Below are positions 32,964 through 43,723 of a DNA stretch of 64,000 nucleotides, one piece after another. The first letter of the stretch is position 1. Every line of letters begins with the position of its first letter. The DNA is from Ischnura elegans (Eukaryota; Arthropoda; Insecta; Odonata; Coenagrionidae). The DNA is taken from positions 6,386,001-6,450,000 of the forward strand of contig NW_025791658.1 in NCBI RefSeq assembly GCF_921293095.1, written 5' to 3'. The notes under the pieces were generated by a model that searched no databases, was not told the origin of the DNA, and worked only from the letters and a program-made list of their open reading frames with translations. The translations under genes were made by a program, and so were the position numbers.

Positions 32964-35459
32964 TTAATTACTGGAATTAGCAATGCCACCATGATATGCC
33001 TTTAAATGAGAAACATGACAAATTTTCTCTTTCCCAGGAGAAACTTCCAGAATAACTGTTACAGGAGAGAGATACTTTTTAAGGACGAAAGGTCCGTTCC
33101 ACAGAGGTTCCAGTTTTGCCATTTTCTGTTCACCTTTAGAACTGACAGGATGGTTTTTGCAGAGAACAAGATCTCCCACACAGAAAGTGATTTGGGAGTG
33201 AGATTTATTATAGGATTCTTTATACCTATTTCTGGCCTTTTTTAAATTAGCAATAACATGATTCAGGAAGACTTGTCTGTCATTATCGCTGAGATCATTC
33301 TCGAATAAAGATTTTGGAATGTCCCACTGATTAATTAAAGGATGCTTTAGTTCTCTGCCGAAAATTATTTTGGCAGGAGAATAACCACTGCTCTCATGAG
33401 AGGCAGTGTTCAAGGCAAAATTTAAGTCAGCAAGCATAGTGTCCCACATATGGTGAGCATTATTGCACAAAATAGCAAGTGCAGATTTTAGATTTCTATG
33501 CAATCTCTCTACCTGATTAGAACAGGGATAGTATGGAGAAACAAAAATTTGCTTAACCCCCAGTTGCAAACACATCTCCTTTACAGCATGAGATTTAAAA
33601 ACTTGTGCATTATCAGAAACCAAATATTTTGGAAAACCGAATTTTGGAAACACTCTTTGAGTGAGTATTGAAACAACCGAACCGGCCGTAGCCTTACGAA
33701 CTGGCTCAAGAAAACAAAACTTAGAAAATCCATCAATAAGAGAAAGTACATATTGGTGTCCACCTTTAGTCAGAGGTAAAAGACCCACAAAGTCAATATA
33801 AAGTCTTTCCCAAACATCAGAAGGATTGTGCGACGATAGCATGCCAGGAGGTGGAGCATTTCTGGGTTTACAAGTTTGACACAGATGGCATTTTCTGACC
33901 ATGTCATAAACCTCTCTTTTCATGTTCTTCCACCAAAAGTGTCTGCTAATCTTATCATAAGTTTTAGCCATGCCCAAGTGAGCAGACATACTAGAGCAGT
34001 GAAAATATTGAAAAATCATAGGCCTCAAGACCGTAGGCAAAACAGCTCTTCCTCGCTTAATTTTAGAATTCCCATAACATAATAGCTGTCCCTTCAGAAA
34101 ATAGTTTTTGTCGTTCAAGGAATTATTATTAATCTGATTGAAAATATCCTTTAGAACGAGATCAGTTTCTTGGTGTTTTCGAATGTCGACAAATGACAAA
34201 GGCAATTTATGTAACACACAAGAATAAGGAACAGCTGACTCCTTATGAGTGTTAGGTTCCACATCTGATTGACTATTAGTAGATGAGGATGGCTGAATGC
34301 GAGAAAGACAATCTGCGACAGAATTAGATGATCCTCGAACATGATGCACAGTGAATTTATAAGAGGATAATTTAAGAACCATCCTGCCTAGTTTGCCCAA
34401 CTGCTTAGGATGAGAGAAAAGCCATGTCAAGGCACCATTATCAGTGTACAAGTGAAATGGTTTTACTTGTAAGTAAACACTGAATTTTTGAATTCCAAAA
34501 TGAATTGCGTGACACTCCAATTCATAAGAAGAAAATTTACGTTCATGTTCCAAGAGTGCCTTACTAGCGAAAGCCACAGGGACAAAATCACCATTTACTT
34601 TGTGATTCAGAACGGCACCAACCACCAAATTACTGGCATCGACAAATAAATGAAATTCCTCGTCAAGTCGAGGGAAAGATAATACTGGTGGATTGGTGAG
34701 AGCTTTCTTCAACTGGCAGAAAGCCTCATTTTCAACGGCTGTCCATTGAAAAGGAACATTTTTACGTTTCAAGCGATTCAGTGGCATAGAAATTTCAGAA
34801 TACCTTGGAATAAACTTGCAGTAAAACCCACAAAGTCCAATGAATCTGGCCACTTCCTTCACGTTTCTGGGAACTGGGAATTGTTCAATTGGTCTCACTC
34901 TCTCAGGATCAACTTGCAAGGTTCCATTTGTGATGAGATGGCCCAGAAAAGTGAGTGATTCCACACCAAGCTTAACCTTGTCCTCGCACACCGTCAAACA
35001 GGCACTGCGTAGTTTGTTGAGGACAGCAATAACATGAGATACATGGTCTTCAGCAGACTTGGAATAGATACACAAGTCATCAATATATGGATAGACACAT
35101 GAATATTTCAAATCGCCCAATACTTCATTAATGAGACGAGTAAATATTTGAGGAGAATTTACAAAACCAAATGGCAATCTATTATACTGGTACACTCCGA
35201 ACGGCGTCACAAAAGCAGTTAATTTCTTAGAATTCTCAGATAATGGTATTTGATGAAAGGCAGAATTGAGATCAAGAACAGTGAAATATTTTGCATCAGC
35301 AAGATATTGGAATGCATGTTCAACAGAAGGTGTTGGATAACCGTCTGATTTAACAACTTTGTTCAACTTACGGTAATCAACCACTAATCTTTCAGATCCA
35401 TCCTTTTTAGGCACTAGAAAAGCTGGCGAACACCAGTTTGAATTGGAAACCTCAATCAC
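32964..35459 (-). CDS. pol: Retrotransposon pol: reverse transcriptase-RNase H-integrase
   Basis: The frame is 831 codons. RT: LDLNSAF with catalytic D63, GFVNSP, and YIDD at 125-128. RNase H: FVDAS (D274), SYELE (E313), LYTDN (D340), VADCLSR (D383). Integrase: HHCC zinc site H487, H494, C524, C527, then D556, D616 and E651, the last two 35 apart as in D,D35E cores. It copies the element RNA into DNA in cytoplasmic particles and inserts it into chromosomes. All catalytic residues are present and no chromodomain is seen. The frame opens inside RT without an ATG (first listed codon GTG). It joins the upstream frame by a one-base shift at about 35456-35465, within the RT N-terminus rather than at gag/protease, so a recent lesion is likelier than programmed frameshifting. 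Confidence 0.93.
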   Translation of the reverse strand: MIEVSNSNWCSPAFLVPKKDGSERLVVDYRKLNKVVKSDGYPTPSVEHAFQYLADAKYFTVLDLNSAFHQIPLSENSKKLTAFVTPFGVYQYNRLPFGFVNSPQIFTRLINEVLGDLKYSCVYPYIDDLCIYSKSAEDHVSHVIAVLNKLRSACLTVCEDKVKLGVESLTFLGHLITNGTLQVDPERVRPIEQFPVPRNVKEVARFIGLCGFYCKFIPRYSEISMPLNRLKRKNVPFQWTAVENEAFCQLKKALTNPPVLSFPRLDEEFHLFVDASNLVVGAVLNHKVNGDFVPVAFASKALLEHERKFSSYELECHAIHFGIQKFSVYLQVKPFHLYTDNGALTWLFSHPKQLGKLGRMVLKLSSYKFTVHHVRGSSNSVADCLSRIQPSSSTNSQSDVEPNTHKESAVPYSCVLHKLPLSFVDIRKHQETDLVLKDIFNQINNNSLNDKNYFLKGQLLCYGNSKIKRGRAVLPTVLRPMIFQYFHCSSMSAHLGMAKTYDKISRHFWWKNMKREVYDMVRKCHLCQTCKPRNAPPPGMLSSHNPSDVWERLYIDFVGLLPLTKGGHQYVLSLIDGFSKFCFLEPVRKATAGSVVSILTQRVFPKFGFPKYLVSDNAQVFKSHAVKEMCLQLGVKQIFVSPYYPCSNQVERLHRNLKSALAILCNNAHHMWDTMLADLNFALNTASHESSGYSPAKIIFGRELKHPLINQWDIPKSLFENDLSDNDRQVFLNHVIANLKKARNRYKESYNKSHSQITFCVGDLVLCKNHPVSSKGEQKMAKLEPLWNGPFVLKKYLSPVTVILEVSPGKEKICHVSHLKAYHGGIANSSN

Positions 35460-36943
35460 TTCTTATCAAGTAAAGATTGGATGTGCTTCTTCATTAAATT
35501 AGCCTTTGGAGGTGACAACGAATAAGGATGGGATCGTATCGGAGTTGAATCTAGCAGTTCAATTTCGTATGTCATAACAGATGTGACCCCCAATTCTTGA
35601 GAAATCACATCAGGAAATTTTGACAATAAGCCCTTCAACTTATCACACAACGTGATTTCAGTGGACGACAGAACATGTGATTCGGACGAGTTACTAACTG
35701 GCGCCGATTTAAACGCTTCGCAATTGTCCGTAAAAGAAAAAAGAGAATTCGGGGCAATTTCAAAACTGACGTTCGCCGGACGAATAATCATCTTTGAATT
35801 ACAAATGAAATCCACACCCAGTAACACGGGAAACGGGATTTTAGCTAGATAAAACACGTGGTTCCAAGAAAACTTGCCTATTTGAACCTTGAGTGAGACA
35901 GAGGAATTAATATGAAAAGGCTGCCCCGACACAGTGATTAAATCGACGTCAACATTCTTACGAATAACCTTTCTCCGGCAACATTTCAGAGAAGCAAAGA
36001 AATCTTCATCACACAGTGAAACTGAACACCCAGTGTCAATTAAAGCCTGGCATGGCATAGAATGAAGATTAATAGATAATATTGGCAATCGAGTCGAACA
36101 CTTGTCACGGACACTCATCAAACTCACGGCAGGCTGAGAAAATCGTCGTCTTTTGCGACACTCGTTCACTTTGTGGCCAGGTTTATGACAGTAAGAACAA
36201 TTTATAGGAAAAGAAACTTCCCTAGGCGCACTGGAAGAGGCAACAGAAGACGGATTCCTAGAGATACGATGGAAAGTGTTGGAATATTCAGCACAGTCCA
36301 TTAAATGTTTAGAAGCCTGCGTGATAACAGAGTCCAATTCTACAAATGTGTTAGGCTGATTTGAGAACATAATTGCAGATTTTGTTAAAGGATTTAACCC
36401 TTGAATAATGAGTCGCACAATAGAAGACTCGGAATACTGCAAACCCAGCACCTGAGTGGCATTACGCACAGAACACACGAAATCGTGGGGCGTTTCGCGA
36501 GGGAACTGAAATCTCTTAACTTTCGTAGTGATCAAGCGATCAAACTCTCTGTCACTAACAATTCTAGCCCAAACTCTTTCTGTGATTTGAGGCCATGCGA
36601 GATTCAAGTTTAACATAGACAACCAAAAATGACGAGAGCTGGCAGGTAGTTTAGATACTACAAGGTACAATAACGTTGACAGAGGAACCAAAGACAAAGA
36701 AACGATTTCATTAACTTTTAACATGAAATTAAACCAATTCTCACTGTTTGACACTTCAAATGGCGGAAAATCACTGAGTAATTGTTTGAAAATTACTAAC
36801 CCTTCAGAAACTGGCAATGTCTGAGAAGCAGACATTTCGTGAGAGACGTGAACATCACTACTTTCCTCGTGCGTTGGGCGAGGTGGAACCACTTCTAAAG
36901 AAGATTCCCGTTCATTATTAGAAACTTCACTTCCTACGGACAC
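35456..36943 (-). CDS. gag: Retrotransposon gag-protease polyprotein
   Basis: The frame is 495 codons from an ATG. Residues about 60-215 look like a Gypsy-type capsid. A CCHC zinc knuckle follows (C249, C252, H257, C262) with a basic tail that should bind RNA. Then comes a retropepsin with LIDTG (D303) and LLGVDF (about 374-379). The C-terminus runs on into the start of RT (YSLSPPKANLMKKHIQSLL) before a TGA at 35456-35458. Fusion of gag and protease with part of RT suggests the intact element had one continuous gag-pol frame, now broken by one base. It makes the particle shell and processes it. Confidence 0.92.
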   Translation of the reverse strand: MSVGSEVSNNERESSLEVVPPRPTHEESSDVHVSHEMSASQTLPVSEGLVIFKQLLSDFPPFEVSNSENWFNFMLKVNEIVSLSLVPLSTLLYLVVSKLPASSRHFWLSMLNLNLAWPQITERVWARIVSDREFDRLITTKVKRFQFPRETPHDFVCSVRNATQVLGLQYSESSIVRLIIQGLNPLTKSAIMFSNQPNTFVELDSVITQASKHLMDCAEYSNTFHRISRNPSSVASSSAPREVSFPINCSYCHKPGHKVNECRKRRRFSQPAVSLMSVRDKCSTRLPILSINLHSMPCQALIDTGCSVSLCDEDFFASLKCCRRKVIRKNVDVDLITVSGQPFHINSSVSLKVQIGKFSWNHVFYLAKIPFPVLLGVDFICNSKMIIRPANVSFEIAPNSLFSFTDNCEAFKSAPVSNSSESHVLSSTEITLCDKLKGLLSKFPDVISQELGVTSVMTYEIELLDSTPIRSHPYSLSPPKANLMKKHIQSLLDKK

Positions 36944-37389
36944 ATTAGCCGTACCCCTAGCCTTACGATCCTCGCCCGTGGTTAAATAAGTTTTTCGTAC
37001 GGGTTGTCAGTACCTCCAGGCATTTTGAAAAGTGAAGTGACGACAACGAGAAAAAGAGAGAGAAAGAGCGAGATTTAAAACTATCTATCTCTGCTGGAAG
37101 AGTCCAACCACCAAAAATAGTGCGAGAATAACTAGCTGCTATCCAAACTATCAAGAACATTACGAGCATTACGAACATTAATGTCAAATGGCATATGACC
37201 ACGAGGAAAAGTCGGCAACACTAGTCACGTAATCCCACACGAACCAAAAAGCACTTAATGGAACATAAAATAACTCACTTTTAAGAGGAGAAACAACCAG
37301 AAACTGCAAAAAGTGGAGAAATAGTGGAGAAATGTCACCATTGTCCAGCACTCGGGAGACCTCGACGAGAGGACAGGAAATCGAACCAC

Positions 37390-37401
37390 GCTCTGCTACC
37401 A
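37390..37401 (-). promoter_or_regulatory. tRNA primer-binding site
   Basis: Three bases inside the 5' LTR, the minus strand reads TGGTAGCAGAGC, complementary to a tRNA 3' end. It resembles the acceptor end of initiator tRNA-Met as I recall it, so tRNA-iMet is the likely primer of minus-strand synthesis. Confidence 0.7.
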
Positions 37402-37404
37402 ATA

Positions 37405-38416
37405 TGTAACGCTACGTCGTAAAATCTGGTTGATTTTTCACGTAAGTCCAGACAGGGGAAATACTCCAACCGTCGGTCACATGCTGGATCAGGGTAAGAC
37501 TCCACAAACAAGAAAAACAGCTCACAAGAAAAAGGTAGCCAAAAATAATTTACGAGTTATTACCGTACGATATCTATTCAAAGTAGAGTATTCAAAAAAT
37601 CAGAAGTATTACAGAAAACAATGATAGTAAATTCATGATCCCAAAGGAAACATTACCAGCTAAATACCAGCAGAAAATTGCTCTAAAAATCTCATGCCTC
37701 ACAAGACATGTGACTCCCAGCAGGCCACGACCAGAAAGAGCTTGCCTATGCAAGGCGAGACAGCATTTGAGGGGAGGGCTTCTTCCAGGGAGTGGAGGTG
37801 TAGCCAGGCGAATTCAACAACCGCCCACTGATGCGTCACTGCCCCTGCAGAAACGGCCGCTCCGCAAAACACCATTCCCTGGTTTTGAGACAACAGCCAG
37901 CACCCAGAATTTTCCCCTCAACTTCTGGGTTGGAGACATGTGAGGAATCAGAGGGATAGTTCATTGGAACACATGGAGGGGAAGGAGATACTGGGGTGAG
38001 GTGTTGGAGGGAGAGAGAGTTGTGATAGGACAATGGTAAAACTTCTCACTCCAAGTGCAATACTAAGGCCTTAGCACCGATTTCCCCTTGCTTGCCAAGG
38101 AGAAGTATTTCTCCGCAGTAGTCATATATAAGTCTTGCATTGCAGGTAGGCTGGTTCGGGGCTGGTTCGGAGGCTGTTTCGGAGGCTGTTTCAGAGGCTG
38201 TTTCCAGAGGCTGAGTTTCCAGAGGCAGGGTTTTCAGAGACAGGATTTTGCGAGACAGGATTTTGCGCGAAAATCCTTTGCGCGAAAAACCTTAGCGCGA
38301 AAAATCCTTAGCGGGAAAAGTTCTGCGGATAAGTTCGGAGGAAGTTCGAGGAATTTCTGGGGGGGGGGGGGGTACCAGAAATTTTTTGGGGGGGGGGGAC
38401 ACTAAAAAATGCCACA
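37405..38416 (-). repeat. 5' LTR
   Basis: 1012 bp, nearly identical to 30033-31036. Visible differences include a C for T at the sixth position of TGTAACG(C/T)TACG, a few substitutions, and longer G runs near 38360 and 38390. As the upstream LTR it carries the element's promoter. No element-specific control site can be named. Confidence 0.93.
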
Positions 38417-38470
38417 GTTCAATGCGTTCAATGTACGGAGAACGGGTCATTGTGTGGGTGAGGTATTTTT
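38417..38470 (+). pseudogene. Exon-like sequence cut by the LTR element (3' part)
   Basis: Continues the frame interrupted at 30032: ..GERVIV, followed by GTGAGG, a possible splice donor. It matches the GAACGGGTCAT part of the relative at 48880-48900. Confidence 0.4.
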
Positions 38471-38944
38471 TCATCCTTTTCAGTCTCGAGATGTGATCGC
38501 TTCCATTTAAGTGAAATTAATGTTCATTACATTCCCTCAAACAAATTGTAGTATTTTGTGCAGGAGGAAAGATCGAGGGTAATTCCTCGGAGAGATTTTA
38601 AAAAGTTTGTAGCTAGGCTCTTTTTGAGTGATCTTAGCTCTTTTCAGAGAGCTGGAAATCACGAGTCGTTCACTGTGAACATGGCGGACTTTTGTTTACA
38701 TCTATTGACTCGAGTTGACGTTTTTAATACAATATCTACGGCATAAGATACGAGGAAGCTTTGATATTCCAAATGTTTCATCATGTAAACTACTGAGCAA
38801 ACGCGAAAAATATGAAATTAGTGAAGCTAATGGGCTTAAATCGTTGCGTAAATAACAACAGAGTTCTCCGACGTCCGTCAACCGGTAAAGATGTATTCCT
38901 TTCCACGCATTCAAGGTATGACGAGGAAAGCTTAATTCCTGCTT
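38471..38944. other. No recognisable feature
   Basis: A stretch between the LTR element and the piggyBac element. A 62-codon plus-strand frame has no motif. Confidence 0.35.
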
Positions 38945-38948
38945 TTAA

Positions 38949-41862
38949 CCCTTTCTGACCTGAATATTGTTTTTTAAAGTATAAAAATTATTTTACTGCA
39001 TTTTAATAAGTCTTTTGGCCTAAGAAAAGTAAAATATCATTAATTTTTTTTTTAATTAATCTTTTGTTGTAATTCTGGAATGATTCCATTTGGCATCGTT
39101 AGGATATTTGAATGCTTAGTGCGAATTCCGAATGAAAATATTTCTCAAGCTCTGAATATATTTTACTGTCTTCAATTACACGCACATGCAAGTGAAAATA
39201 TTAACATCTACATGGTGAACTTTCTACCATTTATTTCTATGCACATACGGTAGTTACAGAATTATGAAAATGGAAAAAAATTACAAATATTATAAACATT
39301 CAAATCCAATGAAAACATGCGATGTGAGTATCATGTTACTTAACATAATAATCCAAAATATCTTTTAGTTTTTAACATTTGTTAATTTATAATCACATAA
39401 CATGGAATTTCAAGAAGCAATTTTTCTCTTTGTTTAGGCAAAGTGAGACATTGCATTTTCCACACTTCATTCGGATGTAACTCTTAATGCATAATTTGCA
39501 TCTTGATTTGTTTGGATAATATTCTGGCCAGTGACCTACACCATCGTAGCGTACATCAGCTACGGGACGGGGTGCTTTTTCTACTCTTCTCTTCTTTGAT
39601 GGTCCTGGCTTTGGAGATTCAGATTGACGGCCTCTTTTCCTAGGCTCTGCTCCCCTTTTGAGTAGTCCAGCAGCAATGTCACACACAAAATCAAGTAGTG
39701 GTCGGTGTTTCTTATTTTGCTGAGCACAGTGTCTTCTGTACAAGAGCCATGCATTGACACAAGCCATATTTATAAAATGAAAAATTATTCTTAAGTAAAA
39801 TCGTTGGCCCTTTATGTTGGTGCGGTAAAGTTGAACGAGCATGTCATGCAGATCAACACCTCCCATAAAAGTATTATATTCTTTTACAATTGATGGGCGA
39901 GGAACGTTCACATATTGCTTTGTAATAGCAGACCACCGTTTTACAAATTCAACTGGCTCCTGACTTATATACGTGGAGATAAGGTGAACTGCCTTGTTAT
40001 CAAACCATTTGCATAAAATTATGTTCTCATTTGTCTCAACTCTAAAATCATAAGAGCCTCGACCACTCTTTTTCAAAGACATATCCGTCTGCAAAGTGCA
40101 GCCTGCTAATCTGTTCCTCCTAACAGTTCCTACCATGTGAATCCCCATTTTTTTCAGTTCAACAGCCACATCATATGAACAGAACCAGTTATCAATAAAT
40201 AGCTTATGATTTTTATGTTTAGGCAAATCTTGAACGAGCCTTATAACGACATTGCCACTCATTCCCAAATGACCATCTTTCACTTTGGTCCCCTTGCCTA
40301 CATAGATTTCAAAATCATAAACTATCCCACTCACTCCAGCCCGAGCGAATACCTTTACTCCCCAACGGTGTGGCTTGTTCTTTATATATTGTAGCATAGA
40401 AGTATGGGACTTCATTGGTATCATCATTTCATCGACAGAATTGTGTTCTTCCGGTTCAATTTTCAGAAAGTTTTTTTTCAAAGATTCTATGAAGGGCCTG
40501 ATTTTAAAGAGTTTGTCATAATCATTGTGTTCTCTTGGCACCATTTTGTCATTATTATTCACATGCATAAACTTCCTCAACTTGCCGAATCGATCTCGTG
40601 ACATAGTTTCTGCAATAGGCTGATAACGTGTAGAATTAGCCCAGTACATTCTATATTTTGGCATGCGAACAATTCCAGCTAGAATATGTATTCCAATAAA
40701 TTGGCACATTTCAATCACAGATGTGTTGATGGATTTCCCTGTTTTTTGTGTGGAATACAAGTTTGTCTGTTCTACAAAATTTTCAACAATGTTGTCATCA
40801 ATAAATTTTTCGAAGTAATTCAAAGGGCTTAAGTCTTCTATTGGGGGATCAGTAAATGCAACATTGTAGCTCACATCTACGGCTTCCATATTTTTGTGCC
40901 GCCAACGTTGATTTCTTGTCACATGTTCAGGTGTCTTATCTTGGTTTAATCTTTCAAGTCGCAAACTAAGAGGCATGTCATCTTCGTCTACATCACTTAC
41001 TTCATCATCCTCATTCCTTCCGTGAACTTCTAGTGGCACAATGTGGTGGTCTAAATCCAATGTTTTACATACAGCACCTCCTTCATTAGAAACACTGACT
41101 CCAATAGATGAGGTGAAGGCCTCCACCAACACATCTTTCGAAAAATCGTCATCGTCGTCATCCTCAATGTCTGAAACATCACCTTCTAAGAGCAACACAA
41201 TATCCTCAGAAGCTAATGGCTTAGGCATAATCTAGGAAGAATAGAAATCAGCAGTTATGAAAACATTCCAAAGCGTATAAATATCTGATTCTCTTACTTG
41301 AGATAGTATCACAATAACACATGATCAATAGTTACGTATGCAATTTATAAAATGCTTTGACAGTGATAAAACTTCCAGAGAATAAACGTTCAGCTAAGGA
41401 AACAAAATAATTCATCGTATTATCAATAATGCATTTCAAGGATATTTGATTCATGTAAACACATTAAAAAGACCTCTTGATTCCAATTGGAATCATAACA
41501 TAATGATTCACTGATACTCAAAATATATACTTACATATTATAGTTCCAATGCGCGGTTATCACCCAACAATGTATATATCACTAAAACTAATGATATTAA
41601 CATTAACAGCCAATCCACACACTTGATATTAAATCTGAAAGATTCGCGTGCAGAGAGAAGTCACAGTGCCATGCGCACGTCGAAAACAAAAATCTAACTC
41701 TTCGGAAAGCAAGTCACAAACTTTCGTGACAAGTGCTGCTATGTTACGGCAGATAACGAAACTACGTCGTTTGATACCAATTGGAAGCATTCGGCGTTCG
41801 GGATGAGAAAAGGGATATGGGAAAGATAGCGATTCCAATTGGAATCACACGGTCGGAAAGGG
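38949..41862 (-). mobile_element. piggyBac-type transposon
   Basis: 2914 bp with 12-bp inverted ends CCCTTTCTGACC and CCCTTTCCGACC (one mismatch). The left flank is TTAA (38945-38948), the target of this superfamily; the right flank is TTCA, one change from TTAA. The 16-bp palindrome GATTCCAATTGGAATC lies at 41479-41494 and 41831-41846, with imperfect copies at 41773-41788 and 39082-39097, and may bind transposase. A single transposase frame fills the middle. Confidence 0.92.
39393..41228 (-). CDS. piggyBac-family transposase
   Basis: The frame is 611 codons with no internal stop. An acidic N-terminus (residues about 11-90) leads into the DDE_Tnp_1_7 domain (about 135-500). Catalytic aspartates are at D266 (SVDEMM), D346 (FIDNWF) and D459 (MGGVDLHD), with spacing as in piggyBac (family D268, D346, D447). 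A basic, nuclear-localisation-like stretch lies at about 528-551. The C-terminal cysteine-rich domain (C577, C580, C589, C592, C597, C604, H609) would bind the inverted ends. Length fits the family (about 590-650). The enzyme cuts and pastes at TTAA without leaving a footprint. With matching ends around it, this is a candidate autonomous copy rather than a domesticated gene. Confidence 0.95.
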   Translation of the reverse strand: MPKPLASEDIVLLLEGDVSDIEDDDDDDFSKDVLVEAFTSSIGVSVSNEGGAVCKTLDLDHHIVPLEVHGRNEDDEVSDVDEDDMPLSLRLERLNQDKTPEHVTRNQRWRHKNMEAVDVSYNVAFTDPPIEDLSPLNYFEKFIDDNIVENFVEQTNLYSTQKTGKSINTSVIEMCQFIGIHILAGIVRMPKYRMYWANSTRYQPIAETMSRDRFGKLRKFMHVNNNDKMVPREHNDYDKLFKIRPFIESLKKNFLKIEPEEHNSVDEMMIPMKSHTSMLQYIKNKPHRWGVKVFARAGVSGIVYDFEIYVGKGTKVKDGHLGMSGNVVIRLVQDLPKHKNHKLFIDNWFCSYDVAVELKKMGIHMVGTVRRNRLAGCTLQTDMSLKKSGRGSYDFRVETNENIILCKWFDNKAVHLISTYISQEPVEFVKRWSAITKQYVNVPRPSIVKEYNTFMGGVDLHDMLVQLYRTNIKGQRFYLRIIFHFINMACVNAWLLYRRHCAQQNKKHRPLLDFVCDIAAGLLKRGAEPRKRGRQSESPKPGPSKKRRVEKAPRPVADVRYDGVGHWPEYYPNKSRCKLCIKSYIRMKCGKCNVSLCLNKEKNCFLKFHVM

Positions 41863-41866
41863 TTCA

Positions 41867-42553
41867 AGTCTCTTTTTCAATGATTTTCGGATTTCAACAG
41901 ATATTGTTTGATAATATGTTGCGCTGCTAAATAAGTGTGAATGCGTATAATTATTCTAAGCTGCTATATCGTTGATGATCAAGTTATCATATTAACCTGA
42001 AATCTTTTAAATAATGCTCTGATTATTTGGGGATAATTGGGATGTACTTACTCAGCATCATTAATTAACTTCTCTACTTGTATTAATTAGTTTATATGGT
42101 ATGAGGAAATGTGTTTGTTGGAATACGTTTTATGTTTAGGGTAGGATTGAAATCTGTGGAACTGCAGCTCATTTCATAAAACCTTATATGTCGAGTAAGT
42201 AGGACGTAAGCAAATCCTAACAGAATTTCTGTTTGAAATGAATGTATACGCTTGCTTCATTAGAAATACAATACCGAGTTAGAAACATAGTAACAATAAC
42301 TTAACAAATAATAATAACTTAAAGGACGATACCATGATACCGAAGCCGAAGGCGACTAGAGCAGCAACATCATAATATTCCTATACTAACCAGCCGAAAC
42401 GTAAAGTGTGCGAAAGCCTTCGTATTCAAGCTTTAATGACGTAAACGAATAAAAGACTAAAATACTGAGAAAGTGATTATTTTATTCAAAAATCTTTCAA
42501 TTGGAAAGCATATGACAGCAGCTCAGTGTTACAATTGAGACAAATTATCAATA
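41867..42553. other. No recognisable feature
   Basis: AT-rich DNA between the piggyBac element and a MITE. No gene or repeat seen. Confidence 0.4.
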
Positions 42554-43207
42554 TAGGGTGGTTTCCTATTATTTTTTTATTGCCTACATCGGAAGATTAT
42601 ACTCCTGGAGTACGTATTTCACGCTGTTAGATTTTTTAAATGACGATATCTATTTTTGGCGATTAAATGAAAAGTGAAAGATTTCAAGCGCGCGAAAACG
42701 CGACGGGTAAGGAAATCTCTCCGTGTGACGTATTTCTGGTTCCCTCTCCCTTCTTGTGAGGTGACCTTGATCGAGGCTCTGAGCGCTGATAGGACGCAGG
42801 ATGCTAGCGGGTAGCTGAGTACCTTGATGGCTGGTAGCGCTTGGCTTAAAAAAGGTTTATTAATACCTTATCAAATGAAGAAAACTTTCCGAACTTAGGT
42901 ACTTTTAATAGGTGATTATTAAGACATGTTTCCCTGAGCGCTGTGCCTCATGCATGCATTGGTAACCTCGGACGATGTATAACTCCTATCTTCTCCTATA
43001 GAAACTAGGTCCCTGTGACGTCACGTGGAGTGGCATCGCATGGCCGCCAATCTGGCCCTTTTCAAATGAGGATAAAAATGGACCATTGCCATTCGTCTAA
43101 ACCGGTATTTCAAAAACGAAATAATTTGTATATTATGAACACAGTAATGGTGGGTAACAAATCGCAATCAATGCCTTTCGGTTTCTTTGATGGAGGAAAC
43201 TACCCTA
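42554..43207 (+). mobile_element. AGGGTGG MITE, copy B
   Basis: Full-length copy with TAGGGTGGTTTCCT and GGAAACTACCCTA ends, TGACGTCA at 43016-43023, and the family's conserved core. Confidence 0.92.
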
Positions 43208-43723
43208 TTACCATACTCAACAATTGAAGTTTGAATAGCGCAGTGAAAGAGTTTTCGGCTTGAAATGGGAGGAGCTGCGTTCGGTCTTCTCCAATTCCCA
43301 AATTTTTTATTCTCCTCAAAATCGTATTTTGTTTTAAAGTTTTTAATATTTTTTTATTGTATGTTAAGAGAATACCAAATGTTGAATTTGAGCATATTTT
43401 TACAACAATTTCTAATTTAAATGATCGTGCGACGGGAATCCTTTGTTTTTAGCGCGGTAGGACGAATCATTGCGTTTCCCTTGAGGGAACTCCAATCAGA
43501 ATCACTGGTGAATATGATTCCCAGTGTTACAAGGCTTCCTTTACAGGTCCGTAACTGCTCATCATTATTAACCTTTGGGATGATAACTATCGTAATAATC
43601 TAAGGTTCCATACACGTAATTTCTTAAATAGATCAATTTTAGCTGGTTAAAATAACAATTATGGGTGATATTTTGTAAATTTTGCAGCAATTATGCTGTC
43701 CGTCAATGTAGTATGCTGTCTCA
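43208..43723. other. Spacer between two MITE copies
   Basis: 516 bp with no gene. A 60-codon frame at 43421 has no motif. Confidence 0.35.

Larger units (their letters stand above)
30033..38416 (-). mobile_element. Ty3/Gypsy LTR retrotransposon (full length)
   Basis: An 8.4-kb element on the minus strand bounded by 1.0-kb LTRs and flanked by a GTTC duplication (30029-30032, 38417-38420). Order in its own direction: 5' LTR (right), primer-binding site, leader of about 460 bp, gag-protease frame, RT-RNaseH-integrase frame, about 1.9 kb without a frame, 3' LTR (left). The RT-before-integrase order marks Ty3/Gypsy rather than copia. There is no env frame. The LTRs differ at only about ten positions plus G-run lengths, so insertion is recent. 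It interrupts an exon-like host sequence. Confidence 0.95.

Noticed and set aside
35456-35465. Programmed -1 frameshift between gag and pol
   Set aside because: The break lies within the RT domain, after protease, and no clear slippery heptamer is seen. A chance single-base lesion is preferred, though not proven.
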